Part shown: positions 1-9,371 of the stretch, one piece after another
Layout of the letters: each line of letters starts with the position of its first letter
Position numbering within the stretch: position 1 is the first letter of the stretch
From: SKHV01 sp963678565
Lineage (GTDB): Bacteria; Bacteroidota; Bacteroidia; Bacteroidales; Prolixibacteraceae
Direction: 5' to 3'
Length of the DNA: 64,000 bases
Assembly: GCA_963678565.1 (NCBI GenBank)
Contig: OY782875.1
Coordinates: 868,001-932,000 of the forward strand
Made by a program: the position numbers and the translations under genes
The notes under the pieces: generated by a model
The model's database searches: none
Told to the model about the DNA's origin: nothing
The model's input: the letters and a program-made list of their open reading frames with translations, nothing else

Positions 1-1025
1 TTGTTGCTTACTAAATGATTCCAACGGGCGGTGGTGGTTAAGTTGCCCCAATCCATAAAAATCGATTCATCTAATTTAAAAATATCATCTCCGGAATAAG
101 CCGATATGTAAATGCGATTTTTTTCGTTTAATTGAATATTGTTCTTGAAGTTGAAATCGTAAAAATAAAGCTGGTTGCCATCTAGCTCATCAATCCCAGC
201 CAATCTTCCTGCTATGTCGGCATAAGTTCTTCGACCTGAGGCAATAAAGCTCCATTTGTCTTTAATAATTGGAGCCTCCACTGTTAATCGACTTGAAATA
301 TTCCCGATTCCACCAGTGGCTGCAAAATGTTGGGAATTACCATCTTTCATTCTGATATCGATCACTGATGATGCTTTTCCACCATATTCGGCAGGTATTC
401 CTCCTTTGTAAACCTGAATATCTTTAATCGCGTCGGAATTAAAAACAGAAAAGAAACCTAATAAGTGTGATGCATTGTATACCGGAGCCTCATCTAAAAG
501 CATCAGGTTTTCGTCGGGGCCGCCACCACGTACATAAATTCCGCTGCTGCCTTCCCCGCCACTTTGAATTCCTGGCAATAGAGTAATGGTTTTGATAATA
601 TCGACTTCACCCATAAAAGCCGGTAATTTTTTTACCGTTTTCACCGGGAGTTTCGAGACACTCATTTCAATGCTTTGTACATTGGCATCGGCTGCTTCAC
701 CTGTTACTACAACCTCATTGATCAACTCCGAATTTTCCTCCAATTTTACATTTAAGGTTTTATCTTCATTTAAATTTACCTTAAAAGATTTTGTTTGATA
801 CCCAATGTAAGAAAAGCTAATTTCATATTTTCCTCGTGGTGCTGTTAAGGAATAAAAACCATAACTGTTGGTTGTTACACCAATCGATTTTTCTTTAATA
901 TATACCGTTGCACCAATTAGGGTTTCTCCATTTTTAGCATCTTTCAAATAGCCACTTAACGTTTCGCTTTGCGCTGAAAGAACAAATGGAACTATTAGAA
1001 ATAGTACAATAATTAAATACTTCAT
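1..1025 (-). CDS. TonB-dependent outer membrane receptor, 3' part outside window
   Basis: Only the first 341 codons are in the window; the gene runs off the left edge. Translating the minus strand from the ATG at 1025 gives a signal peptide (MKYLIIVLFLIVPFVLSAQ), then a carboxypeptidase-regulatory-like beta-sandwich domain (about residues 22-100, with ATVYIKEKSIGVTTNSYGFY), then a TonB plug domain with the typical VYVRGG-type segment (GIYVRGGGPDENLMLLDEAP) and the start of the barrel. This is the architecture of SusC/RagA-like and related Bacteroidota receptors that import large or scarce substrates using TonB energy. No SusD is visible. It lies 84 bp downstream of, and in the same direction as, a Cys/Met PLP enzyme, which gives only a weak hint about substrate. 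Substrate unknown. Confidence 0.9.
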   Translation of the reverse strand, partial: MKYLIIVLFLIVPFVLSAQSETLSGYLKDAKNGETLIGATVYIKEKSIGVTTNSYGFYSLTAPRGKYEISFSYIGYQTKSFKVNLNEDKTLNVKLEENSELINEVVVTGEAADANVQSIEMSVSKLPVKTVKKLPAFMGEVDIIKTITLLPGIQSGGEGSSGIYVRGGGPDENLMLLDEAPVYNASHLLGFFSVFNSDAIKDIQVYKGGIPAEYGGKASSVIDIRMKDGNSQHFAATGGIGNISSRLTVEAPIIKDKWSFIASGRRTYADIAGRLAGIDELDGNQLYFYDFNFKNNIQLNEKNRIYISAYSGDDIFKLDESIFMDWGNLTTTARWNHLVSN

Positions 1026-1109
1026 ATTTAGGGGGCGATAATTTTCATCATACGGTACTATATCTTGCTATTTTGTTACTAAGAGCTCATCAAAATATAA
1101 AAGAAATGT

Positions 1110-2351
1110 TTAATTAATTGTATCTAAAGCTTGATTGATATCTGAAATTAAATCTTCGGCTCCTTCAATTCCAACCGATAGTCTCATGGTGGTTGGTAGA
1201 ACTTGCATATCACTTTTTTGCTCCTCGGTGAATTCGTTGTAGATGGTTGAATATGGATGGATAATTAGACTTTTATTGTCGTTTAAATTGGTTGCACGAC
1301 GAATCATTTTTAATTCATTCATAAACTTGAAGCAGCTTTCTTCGGAATCTAAATCAATGGTGATGATTGTACCCGGAATACCGTTGAATTGCTTTTGTAC
1401 CAAATCATAATATTCCGAACTTTTCTGAGCAGGATAGGTCACATTCTGTATTTTTGGATGTGCATTCAACGATTCGCACAATGCAATACAATTATTATAA
1501 CTTCTTTCTAATCGAAGTTCAAGAATATCTAAACCTAAAATTTGATAATAAGCAGCATGAGCGGTCATGCATTGGCCCATATTTCGGTAAATGTTTTTTC
1601 TGAGTTTGGCGATGAAAGCATCTTGTCCGAATTTTGTAGCATATCTATCCATGCTCGAATTTTGGGTCCAATCGTGATTTCCGGTATCCAATACAATTCC
1701 GCCAATTGAAGTGGCACCACCCGAAATATATTTTGTTGTCGACATTACTTCAACATCGATGCCTAAGCCTTTTGCATTGAAAACCACTGGTGGCGTAAGC
1801 GTACTATCACACATTAAAACCAAATTGTGCTTTTTCGAAATTGTGGAAAGTAACTCAATATTGGCAACTTCCAATTGTGGATTCGTTACCGTTTCAAAAA
1901 AAATTAATTTCGTTTTGGGCGTGATGTGCGCTTCAATTTCTTTTGGGTTTTGTAAATCCGAAAAGTGAGTTTTAATTCCAAATTCCTCTAAAGTTGTTTT
2001 AAGCAAGGCATACGAATGGCCAAACAAATGTTTCCCGGCAATAATTTCATCGCCCGATTTACAAAGGTTAAAAATTGTACTTGAAATTGCAGCCATCCCT
2101 GAGGAAACGGCCAAAGCCTGTCGAGCCCCAGTGAGTTCTTTCATTTTTTTTTCCAAAAATTCAACAGTTGGATTGCTGGTTCTGGAGTAAACATGGGCAG
2201 GATATTCCCCTCTAAAATTAGCAGCTATATTTTCTGAAGTGTCAAAATCAAATGCTACAGATTCATATATCGGCATGTGCAAAGAACGATGGCTGTCGTC
2301 TTTTGGAAAACTTACATGCAAAGATTTAGAAGTAAAATTTTTCTTGTTCAT
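1110..2351 (-). CDS. Cys/Met metabolism PLP-dependent enzyme (O-acetylhomoserine sulfhydrylase / gamma-synthase-like)
   Basis: A 413-residue fold-type I PLP enzyme of the cystathionine gamma-synthase/MetY family. Visible family signatures are YSRTSNPT (55-62), the SSGMAAIS segment (83-90) that holds the cofactor phosphate, and STTKYISGG with the Schiff-base lysine at K207. The C-terminal HPYSTIYNEFTEEQK and RLSVGIEGAEDLI resemble O-acetylhomoserine sulfhydrylases more than cystathionine beta-lyases. The likely reaction is sulfur transfer onto activated homoserine, or elimination from methionine or cystathionine; the sequence does not decide which. It starts with ATG and has no clear Shine-Dalgarno site. 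The TonB receptor follows 84 bp downstream on the same strand. Confidence 0.85.
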   Translation of the reverse strand: MNKKNFTSKSLHVSFPKDDSHRSLHMPIYESVAFDFDTSENIAANFRGEYPAHVYSRTSNPTVEFLEKKMKELTGARQALAVSSGMAAISSTIFNLCKSGDEIIAGKHLFGHSYALLKTTLEEFGIKTHFSDLQNPKEIEAHITPKTKLIFFETVTNPQLEVANIELLSTISKKHNLVLMCDSTLTPPVVFNAKGLGIDVEVMSTTKYISGGATSIGGIVLDTGNHDWTQNSSMDRYATKFGQDAFIAKLRKNIYRNMGQCMTAHAAYYQILGLDILELRLERSYNNCIALCESLNAHPKIQNVTYPAQKSSEYYDLVQKQFNGIPGTIITIDLDSEESCFKFMNELKMIRRATNLNDNKSLIIHPYSTIYNEFTEEQKSDMQVLPTTMRLSVGIEGAEDLISDINQALDTIN

Positions 2352-2434
2352 CGTTAAGTCAAAATATAAAAACTATAACAACAATATGCTATTGATGTTT
2401 GCTGTGTTTTGATAAAAAATAAGAGGAGAATTGT

Positions 2435-3736
2435 TTAGTTGAAGATTTCCTGAATTTTTTCGAGTTGAATTCCACGACTTCCTTTAACCAGAATTAGTTT
2501 ATTAGATAGATTCTGACTTGTCAAGTATTTGTTTAATTCTTCAACTTTATTGAAATACTTAAATGTTGAGTTTTGCTTACATGCTTTAAAATATGGTCCC
2601 ACTAAAACCACTGCATCTAAATTTTGTTGGGTAAGCGAGTCAACAATTTTTTGATGTTCTATCCTTGAGTCATCTCCAAGTTCAAGCATATCTCCCAAAA
2701 TTACCATTTTGTTTTTTTGTTGAGCCTGAATTAGGTTTTCAAGCGATGCTTGCATACTCGACGGGTTAGCATTGTAACAATCTAAAATAAGGGTGGTTGT
2801 TCCATATGTTTTTACCTGAGAACGATTGTTGCTTGGCATATAATTCTCTATCGCATCTTTAATCTTTAAAGGATCAATTTTGAAATATGTACCAATGCGT
2901 GCTGCTGCCAAAATGTTTTCAAGATTATAGGCTCCCGAAAGTTTCGAGTTGACATACAGCCAACCTTTTGGAAAACGAATTCTAGCTGTTAAATTGCGGT
3001 TAGAATTGGCAACCTCGCCAATAAGCTCTGCATTGGAGTTTGCCAAGCCATAAGTAAATAGTTGGCTGTTGGTTTTTGCTAATTCAACTAAATGGGGGTT
3101 GCTACAATTAATAAAAATACCATTTTTCCGATTATTAGAGATATATCGATACAATTCCGATTTTGTTTGCTTTACTCCTTCGAATGATCCAAATCCTTCG
3201 AGGTGAGCTTTCCCTACATTGGTAATAATACCAAGGTCGGGCGAAGCAATATTACATAAGAAATCAATTTCACCCGGATGGTTGGCACCCATTTCAATGA
3301 CGGCAATTTGATGTTCTTTTTTCAATTCAAGCAAGGTTAAAGGAACTCCGATGTGATTGTTGAAATTTCCTTTTGTTGCCAATACTTTATAATCTTCCGA
3401 TAAAACAGCGGCAATTAGTTCTTTAGTAGTTGTTTTCCCGTTGGTTCCGGTAATTCCAATTACTGGAGTTTTGAGTTGGTTTCGATGATGATTGGCTAGT
3501 TGTTGAAGCGTATCTAAAGTATTTTCAACATAGATGCAGCCCAGCTTTTCTTTTAATTCCTGATCATCAACAATTGCATAGTTGGCGCCGTCTTCAATTG
3601 CTTTTAATGCAAATCTATTCGCATCGAATTTGTCACCTTTCAATGCGAAAAAAATTCCACCTCTTGAGGCTTGTCTACTATCTGTGAATACTTTTTCACA
3701 TTCCAGAAAAAGCTTGTAAAGTTCTTGAATAACCAT
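2435..3736 (-). CDS. murF: UDP-N-acetylmuramoyl-tripeptide--D-alanyl-D-alanine ligase MurF
   Basis: MurF adds D-Ala-D-Ala to UDP-MurNAc-tripeptide in the cytoplasm, the last step of the peptidoglycan precursor. The 433-residue protein has the N-terminal Mur domain (FTDSRQASRGGIFFALKG, the substrate-binding part), the P-loop GITGTNGKTTTKE (residues 94-106), the Mur ligase centre with EMGANHPGEI and NVGKAHLEGFG, and the C-terminal domain with LDCYNANPSSM and ILGDMLELG. The length is normal. It follows gldJ on the same strand, separated by a 10-bp terminator hairpin, so it is probably expressed partly by read-through or from a promoter I could not identify. Confidence 0.97.
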   Translation of the reverse strand: MVIQELYKLFLECEKVFTDSRQASRGGIFFALKGDKFDANRFALKAIEDGANYAIVDDQELKEKLGCIYVENTLDTLQQLANHHRNQLKTPVIGITGTNGKTTTKELIAAVLSEDYKVLATKGNFNNHIGVPLTLLELKKEHQIAVIEMGANHPGEIDFLCNIASPDLGIITNVGKAHLEGFGSFEGVKQTKSELYRYISNNRKNGIFINCSNPHLVELAKTNSQLFTYGLANSNAELIGEVANSNRNLTARIRFPKGWLYVNSKLSGAYNLENILAAARIGTYFKIDPLKIKDAIENYMPSNNRSQVKTYGTTTLILDCYNANPSSMQASLENLIQAQQKNKMVILGDMLELGDDSRIEHQKIVDSLTQQNLDAVVLVGPYFKACKQNSTFKYFNKVEELNKYLTSQNLSNKLILVKGSRGIQLEKIQEIFN

Positions 3737-3764
3737 CTCTACCAGATTTTATGTGAAAATAAAA

Positions 3765-3789
3765 AATCCTGCTGAATTTCAGCAGGATT
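3765..3789 (-). terminator. Rho-independent terminator after gldJ
   Basis: A perfect 10-bp stem (AATCCTGCTG / CAGCAGGATT) with a 5-nt loop, followed on the minus strand by TTTTTTATTTT. It sits between the gldJ stop and the murF start. Confidence 0.85.
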
Positions 3790-3809
3790 AGAATGATATC
3801 TTGTAATTC

Positions 3810-5237
3810 TTATTTCTTTTTCGGAGGTCCTAAGTGGGTCATTGCGCAACGGAAGCCCAAGTCGTTCTTGGCCTCGGTTTCTTTTAAATAGCGGCGCGAA
3901 CCTGGGTTTAACCAATAGGCGCGGTCTAAAAACGACCCACCTTTATAAACTCGAACACGGTCGCTAATAAACGAATTGATCAAACCAGCATTTGTATTTT
4001 GTACATACATTTGATTGGTGGTTGAGTCGTTATTGGCTACCGAAGGACGATCATTGTTCCAATTCGATGAGATATTAATGTTTGACATATAGTCACCATC
4101 GCGTGTGTTTCTATAATCTGCAATGGTATCTTTAATTGCCTGTCCGTATTCGTCGAATAAAGTTCGTCCGTTTTCGTCTTTTCTGTATTCTGTAATTACA
4201 TTTCCGCGGTAAGGTTGAAATTCTTCAACATCGAATGGAGATAATGGGCGATAAACATCGGCAACCCATTCGTTTACATTTCCGGCCATGTTGTAAATTC
4301 CATTGTCGTTTGGATCGTAGGCAAAAACATCGGTGGTAATGTCGGCTCCGTCGTTTAAAGCTCCAGCCATTCCCATCAAGTCACCGCGTCCACGAGTGAA
4401 ATTAGCACGCATTTGGCCTCTTCTGTCTTTATCCGAATAACGAAGACTTTCTCCTTCCCAAGGATAAATTCTTTTATTGGTAAGCATTTCATCTTCGGTT
4501 GCTCCTACTAAACCTAGAGCGGAATATTCCCATTCTGCTTCTGTTGGAAGACGATAATTTGGAAGAAGTAAGCCACTTTCCCAATTTGCTTTTTCATTAG
4601 TTGTGCCTGGTTTTCCGGTGTAATTTCCAGCCAAATAGCCTTCTGTTGTAAAAACATTGCCATCAACTTGGCTCGAATCAATTGCTAAAAATCCATTTTG
4701 TACTAAAATGTATTCGTTTACTCGATCGGTTCTCCATTTACAATATTCATTGGCCTGAATCCAGTTTACTCCAACTACAGGGTAATTGTTGTAGGCTGGA
4801 TGGCGCAAATAGTTATTAACAAAAGGTTCGTTGTAGGCAAGTGCACTACGCCACACTAAGGTGTCGGGCAATGCCGATTCGTATTTTTCGAACTTTGAAG
4901 GGTATACAGATCTTAACCAACTTAAATATTGACGGTAGTCGTAATTAGTTACCTCTGTTTCGTCGATGTAGAATGAATGAACCGTCACCCTGCGAGGCGA
5001 ATTGTTCCATTCTTTCATAACATCTTCACTTAAACGTCCCATTGTGAACGTTCCTCCTTCAACAAATACAAGTCCTGGCCCTGTCATTTGATCCTTTTGT
5101 GATGGATCATTGAAGCCAAATACTTGCATATCCTCATAATCCCAACCGATTGTTCTTGAACTTTGTCCGGACTTATTTCTTGAACAACTCGAGAATAAAA
5201 ATGCTAAGACAATGATTGATAATGATATATACTTCAT
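3810..5237 (-). CDS. gldJ: T9SS / gliding motility lipoprotein GldJ
   Basis: GldJ is an outer-membrane lipoprotein related to formylglycine-generating enzyme (SUMF1/FGE-sulfatase fold). It is needed for gliding and for stability of the type IX secretion machinery. I chose the ATG at 5237 because it gives a lipoprotein signal with lipobox FSSC (lipid-carrying C18) and has an AAGGAG Shine-Dalgarno upstream; a longer TTG-started version would bury that site. The FGE-like domain fills the rest (475 aa): FVEGGTFTMG, IDETEVTNYDYRQYL, YRLPTEAEWEYSA, GNVNEWVADVY and VYKGGSFLDRAYWL. The call over GldK rests mainly on context: gldJ next to murF with divergent porU-porV is a recurring Bacteroidota arrangement. 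Confidence 0.93.
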   Translation of the reverse strand: MKYISLSIIVLAFLFSSCSRNKSGQSSRTIGWDYEDMQVFGFNDPSQKDQMTGPGLVFVEGGTFTMGRLSEDVMKEWNNSPRRVTVHSFYIDETEVTNYDYRQYLSWLRSVYPSKFEKYESALPDTLVWRSALAYNEPFVNNYLRHPAYNNYPVVGVNWIQANEYCKWRTDRVNEYILVQNGFLAIDSSQVDGNVFTTEGYLAGNYTGKPGTTNEKANWESGLLLPNYRLPTEAEWEYSALGLVGATEDEMLTNKRIYPWEGESLRYSDKDRRGQMRANFTRGRGDLMGMAGALNDGADITTDVFAYDPNDNGIYNMAGNVNEWVADVYRPLSPFDVEEFQPYRGNVITEYRKDENGRTLFDEYGQAIKDTIADYRNTRDGDYMSNINISSNWNNDRPSVANNDSTTNQMYVQNTNAGLINSFISDRVRVYKGGSFLDRAYWLNPGSRRYLKETEAKNDLGFRCAMTHLGPPKKK

Positions 5238-5384
5238 GTTTATTGAATTTCTCCTTAACTCGAACAAATATAGTTAAAATGATAAAATGGTAATTCTATC
5301 TTTTGTATTTCTTTTTAATTTTTCCTTGGTCTAAAAAACTAAGTTTGCTCCCAAATATATATAGGTTTATTCAGGAAACGAAAA

Positions 5385-5417
5385 TTGAATTTATTTATTT
5401 TGTAGATATTAAATTTG
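5385..5417 (+). promoter_or_regulatory. Candidate Bacteroidota promoter for porU (divergent gldJ/porU region)
   Basis: The 330-bp gap 5268-5600 separates divergent gldJ and porU and holds no gene. On the plus strand TTG (5385-5387) and TAAATTTG (5410-5417) are 22 bp apart, matching the -33/-7 consensus at the upper end of its spacing, which would give a leader of about 175 nt. On the minus strand TATATTTG occurs at 5352-5359 and at 5265-5272 as possible gldJ -7 elements, without a convincing -33. Confidence 0.4.
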
Positions 5418-5600
5418 TTTGCTGATAATATAATATTTGATTAAACGTTTCTTAAAAGATATTGTTTCTTATGATAATATCTGCAATAGTGATTGAAAAG
5501 TTATTATATGGAGGCGTATAAAGTTGAATCTTAATCTTGCATGAAAATGGCAAAATGATTCAGATTGATTCAATCCATGATGCTCTAAAATTAATAAAGA

Positions 5601-8600
5601 ATGAAATATATTTTTACAATTGGTGCTCTTTTAATGTTTTTTCTTTCTTCTGGACAAGAAGTGATTAAGCATTCAATTAATGCAAAAGAAGTTTTAAGCG
5701 ATACCATAACTTATCCTAATGGAATTTATCAGGGACAAGTATTATTGGGCGATTTTTCGAGCACTCCTCATGTTAAAATTCGAAAATTGGTTTGGGTTAA
5801 TTCTATTAATGACACAATTGTAAACGTAAATACAGAAAACATTGAGTCGGCAGTAATGCAAGCTCGAAATACCTATTATTTATGGTTGAAGAGCCCGGTA
5901 ATTGATAGCGGTTATTATTTACATGAGGTTGAATTTGAAACTCAAGCGACAATGCAAGCTAAGTCGGCATTGGCAAATACTTTTGCTGATAATTCAGTAT
6001 TGTCAACGGGCAATTGGATAAAAGTTAAAACGGAACAATCAGGAATCCATAAAATTACCTACAAACAGCTGATCGGTATGGGAATTGATAATCCTGAAGC
6101 GGTTGCCGTTCGGGGGAATGGTGGTTATATGCTACCCAAAATGAATAATGTATCCTATCCCGACGATTTAGCTTTAAATCCAGTTTTACATAGCACCGAT
6201 TCGAATAATGAAAAATGTATTTATTTTTTTGCGCCCGGAACAACTCGTTGGAGCTTTAATCGTGAAACGAATAACTATGAACATCATCTAAATTTATATG
6301 CGAATGAAAGTTATTATTACTTAAGCGATGATTCAACTCCTTCGCCAGATATTTCTGAGGCAATTAGTTCTGCAGAATCAGATACAGTGTTAAACAACTA
6401 TATTGCTTTAGATTTTATTGAAGAGGAGAAAACAAATTTGAAAAAAACGGGTCGACAGTTTTTTGGAGATAAAATTATTGATGGGAGTTCAACGGAATAT
6501 TCTTTTAAAATGAAAACTCCTGAAGAAGGAGGAAAATCCAAATTGAGAATTAGTGCTGCAGCTCGCTCCGACTCTGAATCATACTTTGTTGTATCTGTTG
6601 ATGATGAAATAATTGATACAATGAATTTTGTGCAAACAAGTACCACGAATAATTATGCATCTTATGCGCGAGAAAGTGAAAAGGTTTATTTGCTTGATGC
6701 CACCGAAAATATAACTGTTCGTTTAAAATATAAAGATGGAATTGCATCCTATGTCGATTTTCTCTCTTTAAATACCGAAAGTGAGTTGACATTGAACGAA
6801 GCGCAACTTTTATTTCAAAATTACAAAGGTAGGTCAAAGCACCAAGTAAGTTATAATCTATCTAATGCAAATGCGACAACCCTGGTCTGGGATGTTTCAA
6901 ATTATTTAAATCCGACCCAGATTGCCAATGGATCAATGGTTAAGAATAACACTTTAAGCTTTAATACAAACGGAGATCCTGCATCGCGATACGTTGCTTT
7001 TGATCCAAAGCAAAATGGTTTTCCAGAGGTGTCCTTTGTGGAAGACGTACCAAATCAAAATATTCATGGTTTCCCTTCTGTTGAAATGATTGTGGTTACC
7101 CACCCCGACTTTATGGAGCAGGCAATAGAGCTAGCAAATTTTCATAAAGAAGAAGATGGGATGGAAGTGCTTCTCGTTACAATAGATCAAGTATACAATG
7201 AATTTTCTTCTGGTTTGCCCGATGTTGCTGCCATACGAAATATGGCTCGAATGTACTACAAAAAGTATGATGATTTACGGTACCTGTTACTGATGGGCGA
7301 CGGACATTACAACAATCGCAACTTCGATGGAACTTACCCCAATTTGATCCCGACTTATCAAACCGAAACTTCTTTGCAACCTTTAAGCTCCTATACTACT
7401 GATGACTTTTTTGCATTGCTCGATGATAATGAAGGCGAGACAAAGGGCTTAATTGATATTGGAGTCGGGAGAATTACCTGTAAAACTGATCGGGAAGCAA
7501 GTGCCATTGTCGATAAAATTTTGAATTATTCAAATTCTTCCAATGCCTTTGGCGATTGGCGAAATGTGGTTTGTTTTATAGCCGATGATGAGGACAGTAA
7601 TACTCACATGGAAGATTCTGAAACTTTAATTGAGTTGGTTGAAAATAAGTATAGTGGATTTTTCACCGATAAAATTTATTTCGATTCCTATGAGCAGCAA
7701 ACCAAATCAGGGGGTGATACTTACCCCGATGTGAATGAGGCAATAACACGTAGAGTGGAGGAAGGATCTTTGATTTTAAATTATATTGGTCATGCAAATC
7801 CATCCTCAATGGCCGATGAAGATGTCTTGAGTATTAGTGAAATAAACTCTTGGAATAACTTTAATTCTTTGCCCATATTTGTTACAGCAACATGCGAGTT
7901 TAGTCGTTTCGATGGAGATAATGATTCCGCCGGAGAACGTGTATTATTAAATCCGTCAGGTGGTGGTGTTGGACTTTTTTCAACTACCAGAGTAGTTTAT
8001 TCTTCCCCTAATTTTGTGCTTAGCAAAAACTTTTACAACAATGTTTTTGGGCAATATAGCGATGGAACAAAATATCGTTTAGGAGACATAATGCGTTTTG
8101 CTAAAAATGCAACTACACTTTTTTCGGTAACCAATAAAAGGTGTTTTGCACTTTTGTCTGATCCTGCATTAAAACTTGCATTTCCAAAGTATGTAGTGAA
8201 AACCGATTCGATAAATGGACAAGATCCTTCCAAGTCTGAATTAACTGTTGGTGCACTTGAAAAAGTTGAAATTAAAGGTTCAATTATAGATATCAATAGC
8301 GATATTAATCCTGATTTTAATGGCGAAGTACAATTAACCGTTTATGATAAAGAAGTTGAAATAACCACCTTGAATAATGATAATATTTCTTCAGGTCCAT
8401 TCTCTTATAATTATCGAGATAATATTATTTATAAAGGTTCAGCCTCGGTAAAAAACGGTGAGTTTAAGCTTGCATTTGTTGTTCCCAAAGACATTTCTTA
8501 CAGTGTTGGCGAAGGTAAAATTTACTACTACGCAGTGAGCGGAGATATGGATGCCAACGGTTCTAGTGAAGATATAAAAATTGGAGGTTCTGGCAGTAAT

Positions 8601-9266
8601 CCGATCATCGAAAACGAAGCTCCGGTGATTAATGCATATTTAAATGATCGAAGTTTTGAAAATGGCGATGAGGTTGCAAGTAGTGCCTTATTGTTGATTG
8701 ATCTCTATGACGAAAGTGGCATCAATACTGTTGGTGCCGGCATAGGGCATGATTTGGTTGGTATTTTAGATGGAGATTACAATAATCCAATTATTTTAAA
8801 TGATTATTATGCATCAAAATCAGATAGTTATCAGGAAGGGGTAATTCGTTATCCAATTTCTAGTTTAGAGCTTGGCGAACATACTCTTGAAATTAAGGTT
8901 TGGGATGTACAGAATAATTCAGCAATTACAGAAATTAGTTTTAGGGTTGAAGATGGTTATAAAATAGAATCTGTTCAAAATTGGCCGAATCCGGTTTCTA
9001 CGTATACCGATTTTGTTATAGAACATAATCTACCCGGAGAAATTTTTGATGCAGCTGTTGAAGTTTTCCAGTTAAACGGAACAAAGGTAGTAACAATTGA
9101 AGGAAATTCATTTGTATATCAGGATTTACAGGCAAAAGTGAGATGGAATTTAAGTGATGAGAATATTGCCATAAGGAATCAGATTTTAGTTTATAAAGTA
9201 AGCGTTTCAAATCAGGCAGGCGAAAAAGCAATGAGTGTAGGAAAACTAGTGCTTACACGCGAATGA
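5601..9266 (+). CDS. porU: Type IX secretion system sortase PorU (C25 peptidase)
   Basis: PorU is the outer-surface sortase that removes the C-terminal signal of T9SS cargo and links the cargo to lipid. The protein is 1221 residues with an N-terminal signal peptide ending near SSGQ. The gingipain-type caspase-like domain contains the catalytic pair: His in NYIGHANP (H731) and Cys in FVTATCEFSRF (C765). An Ig-like region and a C-terminal beta domain with WPNPVSTYTDFVIEH follow, resembling the T9SS C-terminal domain that PorU keeps uncleaved. The length matches the family (about 1100-1300). It starts at an ATG with little Shine-Dalgarno; porV lies 105 bp downstream. Confidence 0.96.
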   Translation: MKYIFTIGALLMFFLSSGQEVIKHSINAKEVLSDTITYPNGIYQGQVLLGDFSSTPHVKIRKLVWVNSINDTIVNVNTENIESAVMQARNTYYLWLKSPVIDSGYYLHEVEFETQATMQAKSALANTFADNSVLSTGNWIKVKTEQSGIHKITYKQLIGMGIDNPEAVAVRGNGGYMLPKMNNVSYPDDLALNPVLHSTDSNNEKCIYFFAPGTTRWSFNRETNNYEHHLNLYANESYYYLSDDSTPSPDISEAISSAESDTVLNNYIALDFIEEEKTNLKKTGRQFFGDKIIDGSSTEYSFKMKTPEEGGKSKLRISAAARSDSESYFVVSVDDEIIDTMNFVQTSTTNNYASYARESEKVYLLDATENITVRLKYKDGIASYVDFLSLNTESELTLNEAQLLFQNYKGRSKHQVSYNLSNANATTLVWDVSNYLNPTQIANGSMVKNNTLSFNTNGDPASRYVAFDPKQNGFPEVSFVEDVPNQNIHGFPSVEMIVVTHPDFMEQAIELANFHKEEDGMEVLLVTIDQVYNEFSSGLPDVAAIRNMARMYYKKYDDLRYLLLMGDGHYNNRNFDGTYPNLIPTYQTETSLQPLSSYTTDDFFALLDDNEGETKGLIDIGVGRITCKTDREASAIVDKILNYSNSSNAFGDWRNVVCFIADDEDSNTHMEDSETLIELVENKYSGFFTDKIYFDSYEQQTKSGGDTYPDVNEAITRRVEEGSLILNYIGHANPSSMADEDVLSISEINSWNNFNSLPIFVTATCEFSRFDGDNDSAGERVLLNPSGGGVGLFSTTRVVYSSPNFVLSKNFYNNVFGQYSDGTKYRLGDIMRFAKNATTLFSVTNKRCFALLSDPALKLAFPKYVVKTDSINGQDPSKSELTVGALEKVEIKGSIIDINSDINPDFNGEVQLTVYDKEVEITTLNNDNISSGPFSYNYRDNIIYKGSASVKNGEFKLAFVVPKDISYSVGEGKIYYYAVSGDMDANGSSEDIKIGGSGSNPIIENEAPVINAYLNDRSFENGDEVASSALLLIDLYDESGINTVGAGIGHDLVGILDGDYNNPIILNDYYASKSDSYQEGVIRYPISSLELGEHTLEIKVWDVQNNSAITEISFRVEDGYKIESVQNWPNPVSTYTDFVIEHNLPGEIFDAAVEVFQLNGTKVVTIEGNSFVYQDLQAKVRWNLSDENIAIRNQILVYKVSVSNQAGEKAMSVGKLVLTRE

Positions 9267-9371
9267 AATAATAATAAATAAAAATAAATTGCAATAATAA
9301 TTTCTGTGTTTGATGCGTTATCTTATTTTTGAAGCAATTTTGATAACTGATTAGCTAATACTATAAATAAT

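Noticed and set aside
3810..5237. Formylglycine-generating enzyme (sulfatase activator) as the function of the FGE-fold protein
   Set aside because: The lipoprotein signal and the murF / porU-porV context fit GldJ; no sulfatase gene is near.
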